Assembly: GCF_001620265.1 (NCBI RefSeq)
Contig: NZ_CP012661.1
Span: 3,392,501-3,456,500, forward strand
Length of the DNA: 64,000 nucleotides
Reading direction: 5' to 3'
DNA from: Frigidibacter mobilis
Lineage (GTDB): Bacteria; Pseudomonadota; Alphaproteobacteria; Rhodobacterales; Rhodobacteraceae
Part shown: piece after piece, positions 53,130 through 60,996 of the stretch
Numbering within the stretch: the first letter of the stretch is position 1
Layout of the letters: each line of letters starts with the position of its first letter
Position numbers and translations under genes: made by a program
Notes under the pieces: generated by a model
What the model saw: the letters and a program-made list of their open reading frames with translations, nothing else
The model's database searches: none
What the model was told of the DNA's origin: nothing

Positions 53130-54251
53130 CTATTCTGCCGCTTTCTTTGCGGCCAGCGCGGCGTCGCGCGCGCTACGCGCTTCGAGCTTGTCGCGGATAT
53201 CGTCGGCGACTTCGGGAATGAGCTTCGAGTAGATGCCGATGATGGTCGCCGCATGGCGCAGATCCCAGCCCATGTACACCGCGATCTCGTTCAGGGCGCA
53301 GCCGGCGCGCAGCAGCTCGGTCGCGGCGGTCCCGCGCATGTCGTAAAGCCGCAGCTCCTCGCGGACGGCCCCTGCCTGGCGCGCATTCGCCGCTGTCTTC
53401 AGATCACGGATCATCTGCGCGGCGCGCGGCGCGGTCAGGGGCCCGCCCGTCGTATTGACCAGCAGATAGTCCTGGCCCGCCGGCGTGCTGTCGATGATTT
53501 CGGCCAGCGCCTGGGTCACCGGAATATTGACCATCTGGCCGCGCTTCCGCGTCTTCAGATAGATCCTTCGGCCGGCCGGCGTAGCCTCCACATGCGCCAG
53601 CTTGATCCGCCCCAGATCCGAGGGCCGAAGGCCGCCGACCGATGCGGCGACCGCGATCCGCCGCGCCGCCTCTGGCGCGCCGGCGCACAGTGCCACCAAC
53701 TCCTCGGGCCGCCAGATCAGATCGGCGCGATTCGCTTTGTAGATCCGCGGCACCCGGTGATAATGGTGCCGCATCAGCGTCTTGTCTTCGTCCACCGCCC
53801 AATTGAGCAGAACGGAGATGACCGACGTCGCGTAGTCGTATTGCTTCGGCGAGCCGCTCCAGGTCTTTTTCCAGCGCCCGATCTCGGCGACGCTTTCGGG
53901 CTCTTCGAACATAGCGATCGGATCTTCGCCAAACTCGGTCTTGATCCGTTTCAACCAGACTTCGTAATCTGCCTGCGTGCGCTCCCGCAGGTTCGTGAAT
54001 TTGGCGGAGTCTCTGTAGCGCTCGATCAGGTCGGCCATCGTATCGCCCTTCGGGGCGCGGCGGAACCTCTCTGTCAGCTTGCTATTCGCGTGCTGAAATG
54101 CTGCGAAATAGTCTGCCCCGCCGCGCAGGGTGCCCGAGGCGCTGTTCCAAAACTGCGGACCGCCCCGGAACGCGTAGTGGTATTCCACCACCTTGCCCGA
54201 GGCGAGTTTCTTGGTAACCCGGTGAATTCCGGCGATGTTAATGGCTACCAA
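53130..54251 (-). CDS. Tyrosine-type site-specific integrase
   Basis: Integrates and excises the island. About 373 residues: N-terminal arm and core-binding segment (MADLIERYRDSAKF, RTQADYEVWLKRI), then the catalytic domain with Arg in SVGGLRPSDLGRI, box II in LYDMRGTAAT and the nucleophile Tyr in IIGIYSK. At box II the usual His of HxxR is Tyr. Start is uncertain: TTG 54251 has GGAG 8 bases upstream and fits the family N-terminus; ATG 54293 is the alternative. It overlaps the upstream small gene. Transcribed toward the tRNA, as is common. Confidence 0.88.
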   Translation of the reverse strand: MVAINIAGIHRVTKKLASGKVVEYHYAFRGGPQFWNSASGTLRGGADYFAAFQHANSKLTERFRRAPKGDTMADLIERYRDSAKFTNLRERTQADYEVWLKRIKTEFGEDPIAMFEEPESVAEIGRWKKTWSGSPKQYDYATSVISVLLNWAVDEDKTLMRHHYHRVPRIYKANRADLIWRPEELVALCAGAPEAARRIAVAASVGGLRPSDLGRIKLAHVEATPAGRRIYLKTRKRGQMVNIPVTQALAEIIDSTPAGQDYLLVNTTGGPLTAPRAAQMIRDLKTAANARQAGAVREELRLYDMRGTAATELLRAGCALNEIAVYMGWDLRHAATIIGIYSKLIPEVADDIRDKLEARSARDAALAAKKAAE

Positions 54252-54540
54252 GACGGCGTCTCCGTTGTTCAACGAGCGAGGGTTTTGCGGCATCGGGCGC
54301 GGCGGGGGCGAGGCCCTGCACGACATCCAGACGATGGCGGACGAGTTTCAGGTCGAAATACGGCCCCCTGCCCGGCACGGGGGTGATGCAGTTCTCGGCA
54401 CAGAAGCGGCGAAAGCCGCTGGTCGCGCGCGCATAGCCAAAGAGCTTTGCCAGATCGTCGGCATGGACGATCCGAAGATCCGGAAACCCCGCCTGAAGGG
54501 GGCTCACGGTCTGTTGGTCGGCGGCGTTCGAGGTTTGCAT
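54238..54540 (-). CDS. Small DNA-binding-like protein (candidate excisionase)
   Basis: A 100-residue protein starting MQTSNAADQQTVSPL, with LRIVHADDLAKLFGYAR that fits a winged-helix/HTH of AlpA or excisionase type, and a basic tail VEQRRRRLGSH. It overlaps the integrase start, the usual place of an excisionase or regulator. Assignment rests on context and a short motif. A longer in-frame extension upstream lacks coding character and is rejected. Confidence 0.6.
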   Translation of the reverse strand: MQTSNAADQQTVSPLQAGFPDLRIVHADDLAKLFGYARATSGFRRFCAENCITPVPGRGPYFDLKLVRHRLDVVQGLAPAAPDAAKPSLVEQRRRRLGSH

Positions 54541-54700
54541 CACGGGGAGCGGGCCTTGCTGTCTGCACCGCATCTCTCGCGGCAATCGGGAGCTCGGTGC
54601 GTTCGCGCCGGCCCGGAAACGGATGCGGAAGATTTTTTTGAGCGACCGGGAGAGGCCCCTGCGCCCCGGGTAAGGGCGCAGGGGTTCTCCGACTGCAGGG

Positions 54701-55144
54701 TCAGCGACGGGTGCCGGGGTCGAAGCCGCGAGCGCGTGCGATCTGGTCTTCTGCCGCCAGCAGATCGGCGACGCGGGTCGCCAGCGCCTCGGCCTCGGCC
54801 AACCGGTGCCGCAGCGCATCGAGCGCCGGGTGCGGACCCTCGCGTTGCGCGATCCGCGCCGCCTCAACGAAGAGATCAACGATCGCAGCGCGGCTGGCGG
54901 CGTCGATCAGGCGGCGATGGTCGAGGCAGCGGACCACCGGCTCCCAGGCGCGCAGGCCATTGGCATGCGCCGCCGGCAGATCCTCGCGGAGCTGGAGGGC
55001 GCGGCGAAGCGCCGCAAGCCCGTCGGCGAACATCTCCTCCAGCCGCTCCACCTCGGGCCGCGGCGCGGGCTCTTGGTAGAGCACGACACGGTGCGAGTTC
55101 CCGGCGGGGTAGCTCGTCGGCAGCGGGGGGAACTGCGCGATCAT
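54701..55144 (-). CDS. Island protein of 147 residues, unknown
   Basis: Mostly helical, rich in Ala, Arg, Glu and Leu (VERLEEMFADGLAALRRAL). No signal or membrane segment. Its ATG overlaps the PemK-like stop (ATGA), so they are coupled. It does not look like a typical MazE antitoxin, but the coupling makes a functional link possible. I do not recognise the family. Confidence 0.65.
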   Translation of the reverse strand: MIAQFPPLPTSYPAGNSHRVVLYQEPAPRPEVERLEEMFADGLAALRRALQLREDLPAAHANGLRAWEPVVRCLDHRRLIDAASRAAIVDLFVEAARIAQREGPHPALDALRHRLAEAEALATRVADLLAAEDQIARARGFDPGTRR

Positions 55145-55674
55145 GGCTGCGCCTCCGGCCGGGGCGCTGGCAACCTCAGCAGCGGCCGGGCTCCGGCCTG
55201 CCGGGCGGGGCGCGCTTCCGCCCGGCAGTGTGCCGCGACGTCGGCTTCGGCGATCAGCCTCGCCCGCACCGCATTCAGCCGCGCGAGTTCGGCCCCCGAC
55301 AGGTGACCGATGACGGCGCTGTCATCGATCTGGCGGCAGACGAATCCCTGGCTGGCGAGCGGCACCCAAAGCCGGCGCGCGCCGACAAAGCGCGTCGGGC
55401 GGTGCAGGCCGCAGCTCGCCAGAGCCTCGGGGCGGCGGATGCGCACTTCATAGCCGCGGTTCGAACGGCCATAGCTCGATGTGCCGTAGGCGAGCAGCGC
55501 CGAGCGGGCACCGCCGCGGTCCTGGACTTCGAGGACCAGGCAGGGGCGGTTCTTGAGCCCGTCCCCGCCGTCTTCATCGGCGACGGGAAAGCGAAAGGCC
55601 ACGATATCGCCAATGGCGACCGTGTCGCGCCAGTCGCACAGCGACTGGAGCGGGAGCAGAGGGGCGTCGAACAT
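55141..55674 (-). CDS. PemK/MazF-like protein
   Basis: A 177-residue protein. The segment VAIGDIVAFRFP followed by KNRPCLVLEVQDRG matches the start of PemK/MazF-type endoribonucleases, where the Arg of KxRP is functional, and YGRSNRGYEVRI may complete the fold; the C-terminal 70 residues are extra. Downstream partner is the 147-residue gene. Whether it is a toxin is not shown. Confidence 0.6.
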   Translation of the reverse strand: MFDAPLLPLQSLCDWRDTVAIGDIVAFRFPVADEDGGDGLKNRPCLVLEVQDRGGARSALLAYGTSSYGRSNRGYEVRIRRPEALASCGLHRPTRFVGARRLWVPLASQGFVCRQIDDSAVIGHLSGAELARLNAVRARLIAEADVAAHCRAEARPARQAGARPLLRLPAPRPEAQP

Positions 55675-56217
55675 GTCGAACTCCGTTCAGAGGAAAGTTC
55701 AACGCGTGCCTTCGCCTCATTCCACCCCAAGGCGGCGGCTCCGGCTGCGCGTCGCAAGAAGCGCGCAGCTGGAACCGGCCGATCGGGGGATCTTCAGGGG
55801 TTCAAAAAAGGGGAGAGCGTCGAGAGGGGAAGCCCCTCTCGACCCGGCGGGAGCAATGAGCGGAGTGTCGGAACGTTCGGAAGTTGGCCGGAACTGCCTT
55901 TCAAAGGCGCCGCACAGTGCTCCCGGGCCCTTGCGGAGAGCAGGCGCTGATTGCCCCAGCAGAAACGGGACTGGACAGGCAGTAAGTAAGCTTTGCAATG
56001 TTTGGTCGTTCAATACATTGTCCAACGAGAACGTGAACAAAACATGGGGCGCTGGGCACGTGAAGGGAATCGCGAGATGCAAAGCACAACACCGTGGCCA
56101 TGGAGAACGTAGGCGCAACTTGGTTGGGGCGACAAGAAGCAGTCCCCTTTGATGCCGGTTAAAGATCGTTGTTAGCTGGACGGACGGCAAATATAATGGG
56201 GAATTTAAGGGGGAAAA
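55675..56217. other. Gene-free 540-base stretch with a perfect hairpin
   Basis: Contains GTCGAGAGGGG-AAG-CCCCTCTCGAC at 55819-55843, an 11-base perfect stem; read on the minus strand it is followed after nine bases by a T6 run and may be a terminator. The GC-rich left part looks like decayed mobile-element DNA; the AT-rich right part carries the SIR2 promoter. No supported gene. Confidence 0.5.
56169..56197 (+). promoter_or_regulatory. Sigma-70-like promoter of the SIR2-kinase gene
   Basis: -35 TTGTTA (56169-56174), 17-base spacer, -10 TATAAT (56192-56197). Start of transcription expected near 56204, 14 bases before the GTG initiator. Unusually close to consensus for this GC-rich genome. Confidence 0.6.
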
Positions 56218-57071
56218 GTGGGATACGACACAAACCAACCAGATCTAAAAAGGCTGAAACTTACATACTCCGAAGCAACAAAAAGAACGGTTTTTTTTAT
56301 CGGATCTGGCCCGAGCACAGAGGTCGGGATCCCAGGCTGGCATGACCTAGCGCAAAATCTTTGCACCGCTCTAGATGATGCGACTCCAAGCAGTGCCCTA
56401 AACAATGACTTGCTTGACGCATTCCATCAGGCAGAGGAATTTCTAAAGAGCGGTGCGCTATGGGAGTTCTTCCAGATCGTTGAGTTGCACTGGCCGGGTG
56501 TGTATGAGGACTATCTTTCAGATGTTTTCTCGACTGAACGCGTGTCCACCTGCCCGTGCCGTCAGTGTACAAAAGGGTGTGGAAGATGCGGAACGTTGGC
56601 CAACTCTTAACGCTGAACATCGACGGCCTGCTGCGCCGGGCGTACGATGAGGTGTTTTCGAACTCATCGCCAGTCCTTGAATTTCCAGGACTCATGGTAA
56701 ATGATAGCAAAAGCTACTTCCAGAGAAACTATCCGGTAATATTAAACCTGCATGGCGTATACACTCATCGCACGACGTGGGTCATGAGCCGTCAAGAACG
56801 CGAACGACTATTCACCGGCATCTCGAAGGGAGATTACAGAGCGTTCCTTAGGCATATATTTGAGACCTGCAACGTGGTTTTCGTCGGCGTCAATATTCGC
56901 GACGTAGCGATATCACCAATCCTAGAGGAGATAAATTCGAGCAACCTTCTCCAAAATCACTATTGGATCACTTCTGACATCACCACGGAAAACTATCAGT
57001 GGTGCCAAAAACGAGGGGTACGCGTAATAACCGACATTCCCCAAGTGGCCTGCCGCTTGACTTCAAGATCG
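56218..57071 (+). pseudogene. SIR2-like NADase domain, 5' part of a gene split by IS1380, one frameshift
   Basis: GTG 56218 opens MGYDTNQPDLKRLKL. SIR2_2-type motifs: FFIGSGPSTEVGIPGW (NAD loop), LLTLNIDGLL (catalytic Asn), LNLHGVYTH (catalytic His) and VVFVGVNIRDVAISPIL. A frame break near 56540 is healed by one base; the corrected part is 285 codons and stays open up to the IS1380 end. SIR2 domains in such settings deplete NAD during phage infection (ThsA, Dsr, SIR2-Ago families). AT-richer than the chromosome. The reading frame agrees with a continuation in the kinase part at 58677. Confidence 0.8.
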
Positions 57072-58676
57072 CCTGATTTTGCTCGCTGGGCAAGCGTTTT
57101 TCGCCCCGAGCGGTGTCTGTCGTCGCGCAAACGGCCGAAGTCGGGTGGATCAAGCCTCGAACCCGCAGCATTCTGGCCCGGCAGAGCCGCTTTTCCGCGC
57201 GGCAGACGGACCTGTCCTGCCGCTTTCGTTCAGCTTGGGCATGGATCGTGGTCATGCGCATGACGGAGGCGTTCGAAGACGGCGGATGGCGGCAAGGACG
57301 GCCCGCACCATCGGGCCGGTGACGGCGACCTCGGCCAACTGGAAGGTAATGGCGCGGGCGTGGCGGACGACGCGGGCGCCGATCTTGATCAGCTTGAGTT
57401 GCAGGCTGGTCAACGACCAGTCCGCCATGGCCTCGGGCAGTTCGATGCAGCGCAGGAAGGTTGCCAGGTTGTAGGCCAGCGCGTGCAGTTGCAGCCGCAC
57501 CTCGTTGTGCCGGAACTTCCGGCATGACAGCCGCGTCCAGCGAAAGGCATATTTGCCTTCCTTGATGTGCTGCTCTGCGGTGCCGCGCTGGTTGTAGAAC
57601 CTCACCACCCAGTCTGGCTCCATCGGCAGGTTGGTGACGATGAAGCCGACTTTGGGGAACAGCTCGCCGGATGCCATTCGATCTTGGCGATGACGCGGCG
57701 CGGCTTGTCCAGGACGCCGCCTGATACTCGAAGTCCTCGAAGAACCGTTTGACCTTGGTCAGCGAAGGCCGTCCCACGGGCCGTGTCAGCCGATGCGCGA
57801 TCTTCTCGCGCAAGACGGCGTTGGCGGGCAGACGGATGGCGTAGAAGAACCTGGCTTCTTCCAGCCGCATATAGATCGCGGGGATCGCGTAGGCAGCGTC
57901 GGCCCGGAAGAAGCGTCCACCAAGGTCGCGGCCAGCATATCGGGCAATGACGGGATCAAGGACATCCCGCCAGCCATCGGCGCTGTGGACATTGCCGTTA
58001 CGCAGGGCGCAGCGCTCCAGCATGCCAAACTGGTTGAACAAGAAGATGGGTGATAGCAGGTGCAGTCGAAATGCCCGTTCCAGGCAGCACCTTCCTGATC
58101 GCCGTGGGTGGGGCTGACCGAGCTGTCCATGTCCAGCACGATGTATTTCAACCCGTTGCGGTCATGAAACCGGTCGATCCATTGGCCGTTCAGATCGGCC
58201 AGCGCCGCCCGGTTCGCGGCCAGAGCCAGCGTCTCGGTCTCGAACCGTCCCATCTGCGATGCCGAAGCAGCTTGCGCCTCGACGGCCCTGCCGCCAACGA
58301 CCTGACGCATCACGGGATCGAGGGCCAAGCGGTCGGCATCGTTCACATCCTCGTATCCGGCCAGTCGTCCGAACACCGATTGCCGGAACAATCCGTCAAG
58401 CCGATGGAGCGTGTTCTTCCCGGTGCGGCTGTCTCGCAGCGCCTCCGACGCCAGATTGGACAGGCCGAGCACGTCATCAAGCTCGCGCATCACCAGCAGG
58501 CCACCGTCTGAACTGATCTGCGCACCACGGAACTCCAGACGCACACGGCGGTCGAAATCAACCCGATCTCCCCGCGCCAAGCCCGCACCCTCCAGGTGAT
58601 CCATGAAACGCGCCCCTCGCAGCCGTCAACGCCATGATTTATATGCGAAATATCACGATTACGACAGCGAAATCAG
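57072..58676. mobile_element. IS1380-family insertion sequence
   Basis: About 1.6 kb containing an IS1380-type transposase on the minus strand. Proposed ends: CCTGATTTTGCT at 57072-57083 and, inverted, GCTGATTTCGCT ending at 58676, about 10 of 12 matching. Flanks share only CG (57070-57071 and 58677-58678), so a longer target duplication is not evident and the exact ends remain uncertain. Removing it joins the SIR2 frame to the kinase frame. Confidence 0.7.
57252..58604 (-). pseudogene. IS1380-family transposase, three one-base frameshifts
   Basis: Restored length 451 residues. N-terminal part FRGAQISSDGGLLVMREL with LDMDSSVSPTHGDQEGA (DDE catalytic region), middle GRFFRADAAYAIPAIY, C-terminal RFYNQRGTAEQHIKEGKYAF, all typical of the family. 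Frames change near 58050, 57712 and 57668, each healed by one base. Probably an intact transposase hidden by sequence errors. Confidence 0.85.
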
Positions 58677-60288
58677 CGACTTACTTGGAGAATGTGGGAA
58701 TAAATTACTCCCCTGAGGTTACTCAAGCAGGAAAAAAAGTTCACTCGACAGTGATTTGTTCGATACTAGATGAGATTGAAAGCTTCAGATCTTTAGATAA
58801 ACCCGTGATCTTACCGGAGCGAGAGGTGTGTGCGGGAAAATATTTTGGTGATTGCTCAGAGCTTCTTGGCGAAATAGCTAGTGACTCAATCGGGGTTCGA
58901 AAAAAATTAGACGCGCGCTTCGAACACCTTGGTCGGCAGCACGGTTTTGACGGAAAGCAAGTTGCTGGGTTCATAAGGGAATATGGAATCCCAATCGAAC
59001 TTTGCTCAGTGATGGGACCAGCCAAGCCATACAACGTGCTCGAAACTGGAACCATCAGCAGCAACATCAGCTCCACCAATGCGTCTAATGTTTGGCTGAT
59101 GCTGCAGGCAGACGGTTCCTCAATGTGTGCCGTGAAGTCCATGAGCAGCCAAGCATTCAAAGATCCGATCGAAAGAGAGAGCTTTCGTCGCGGAGTAGAA
59201 TCAGTTTACCAGCTAAATACGTCCAACGAGTCGGTCGCTCCGAGGTATATTTTTCATACCAATGTACCAATGGCATTCGGCATGGAGCTTATCAATGGTG
59301 CATCTCTCCGGGATTTTTCCGAATCTTCGGCCGACTCGGTGCGGAAAGACTGGAAAGAAATATTCTTAAAAATATGTCGCGCGATCCATCACTGCCATAG
59401 ATCCAATGGGCAAGTGCTGCACCGAGATATCAAGCCCAAAAACATAATATTTGAGGGGCTTATCAAGGCTGCGATCCGGATGAATTTTTGGGCGCGCGCG
59501 TCCGCCTTATCAACTTCGACATGTCATGGCACAAGTTTAGCGCCGGGAATTCAAAATCGGTCCCCGCCGACGAGGTCGGATATTATGCCCCGAGCAAAGA
59601 CACTTCGAAAACTCCGAATCTCCCAGATCAGCGAAGACCGATGTTTATATGCTTGGCATGCTGCTGCTACACATGCTTTCTGAGATGCCCCGCCGGAAGG
59701 CGGATCCAGACTTGAGAACTGGGAGAACTATGTTCGGCAAAAGGTCGGCTCGGCCACATCAAATCAACTGGTCAAGTTCAGGGTCGCCCGACTGATAATT
59801 AAGATGACCGCCATAGATCTTGATGCTCGTCCGGACCTTCAAGGAGTTATCTCCGAAGTCGAGGCTATCGGACTCGCCGCGACATCTGAGTGGAAGAAAG
59901 TTGACCCTGACCTTTTTGTCGAGAAGGTCCTGACGGAAGCAGGTTACGACTATGACTGGAGCGACGAGAAACTAAAGGGGACGATACGCACGCCACGTCT
60001 GATTGACCTCTCCATCGGGTACAAGCCGAGGGACAGAGAATTGAAATCAATTGGACCCGTCAACGAGATGAGGGAGTTGATAGAAAGAACTTTGGCGGAA
60101 AGTTGGGCGACCTGTCATTGCAAATCAGGCAGCAATTGCGCGACTTCGGCTGGGATGCGGACGACGCAGGCGGCCATCACGGCAGATCGGTACAGGCCAG
60201 CATTCGTCACTCTCTCGCCGTAGAGAATCCACTAGTGTTTATTGACTTCGTAAAATCTGTGGTCGGACGAATGATGTCATCTCTTTAA
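58677..60288 (+). pseudogene. Serine/threonine protein kinase-like domain, 3' part of the split gene, four frameshifts
   Basis: Restored length 537 codons after four single-base additions (near 59485, 59635, 59714, 60104). Features: an N-terminal linker of about 150 residues from TYLENVGINYSPEV, the VAIK lysine in MCAVKSMS, the catalytic loop HRDIKPKNIIFEG, the metal loop LINFDMSW where Asn replaces the DFG Asp, DVYMLGMLLLHMLSEM (subdomain IX) and ARLIIKMTAIDLDARPDLQ (subdomain XI). About 110 more residues end in VVGRMMSSL. Together with the SIR2 part this would be one protein of about 822 residues. Confidence 0.72.
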
Positions 60289-60331
60289 TTCGAAGCAGGC
60301 TGGATAGCACATTTTTAACTAGGGTCACGAC

Positions 60332-60406
60332 TCACAGCCAATAGATGACTGTCGCGGCCAAGGCGCATGCAGACAGGAACAAGATCGGGCAACGGTCGTA
60401 GTGAGT
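60332..60406 (-). mobile_element. IS5-type transposase C-terminal remnant
   Basis: On the minus strand YDRCPILFLSACALAATVI followed by YWL and a stop resembles the extreme C-terminus of IS5/IS427-group transposases; the frame upstream is disrupted. The adjoining ACTAGGGTCACGACTCA (60319-60335) may be its terminal repeat. Only about 25 residues support this. Confidence 0.45.
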
Positions 60407-60660
60407 TGCTACACCTCACACAAAGTGCCTTCATTGGCCAAGCGCACACGATCATACAGGCGCAGCCACCCCATCTGCCTTTCGCATCAAGATCTCCATC
60501 GGCGCCTCGCACCAGCGCGCCGTTGGTGATCGCCGCATGTCACAGGCCGGACGGAAGCTATGCGCCACCCGCCGCCGCACCTCCCCACGCCACGCCCCAG
60601 CCCGCGGCGGACCGGTCCCATGACCGTGCCCCCGCGTGCGCCGGGCCTGTGGCGCGTCCC

Positions 60661-60902
60661 GTCCCTCCCGGTTGCCCGGAGCCGCACCGCGGGCTCCGGG
60701 CGGCCGGGAGGGACGCCCGGGGGGTGCAGGGGGCGCGGCGAGTGGCCCGCCTGCCCGGGGTGGCCGGAGGGGTGTGGAGCTCCCCTCCGGTCCGGCGGAA
60801 GGCCTCCCGCAGACAGCGCGGGGTCCGGGGCAGCGCCCCGGCGAACGGCACTGCGTGGGGAGGGGCGGCAGCCCCGGACTGCGCAGTGCTTAGTGAGTAA
60901 CT
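60661..60902. other. Candidate oriT: hairpin array next to the relaxase gene
   Basis: The 700-base gap 60289-60990 holds no gene apart from the IS remnant. It contains a 54-base hairpin at 60661-60714 (11-base and 10-base stems separated by a symmetrical 2-base bulge), a 9-base perfect stem at 60764-60790, a 7-base stem at 60825-60841, then the inverted repeat GCACTGCG/CGCAGTGC (60848-60855, 60882-60889) immediately before TTAGTGAGTAA, which resembles the TAGTGTG/TTA nick site of MobV oriTs. Position just upstream of a MobV relaxase supports an origin of transfer. Confidence 0.6.
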
Positions 60903-60970
60903 TCCCCCACAACGCTGCGAAAGATTCTTCGCTCGCGCGTTTTGCTCCCGGCCGGAGCGCACCCCTTTCC

Positions 60971-60991
60971 TGATCTCCCTCACGGAGATCA
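60971..60991 (+). promoter_or_regulatory. Hairpin covering the relaxase ribosome site
   Basis: TGATCTCC-CTCAC-GGAGATCA is a perfect 8-base stem with a 5-base loop. The 3' arm contains the Shine-Dalgarno GGAG (60984-60987). It could hold back relaxase translation or bind the relaxase itself. Confidence 0.55.
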
Positions 60992-60996
60992 TGATC

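Noticed and set aside
54541..54879. N-terminal extension of the small DNA-binding gene
   Set aside because: It overlaps the 147-residue gene in another frame and is Arg-rich low-complexity sequence; ATG 54540 begins the plausible protein.
58634..58676. Independent kinase gene starting at ATG 58634
   Set aside because: The first 14 codons lie inside the proposed IS1380 end, so this start is created by the insertion.
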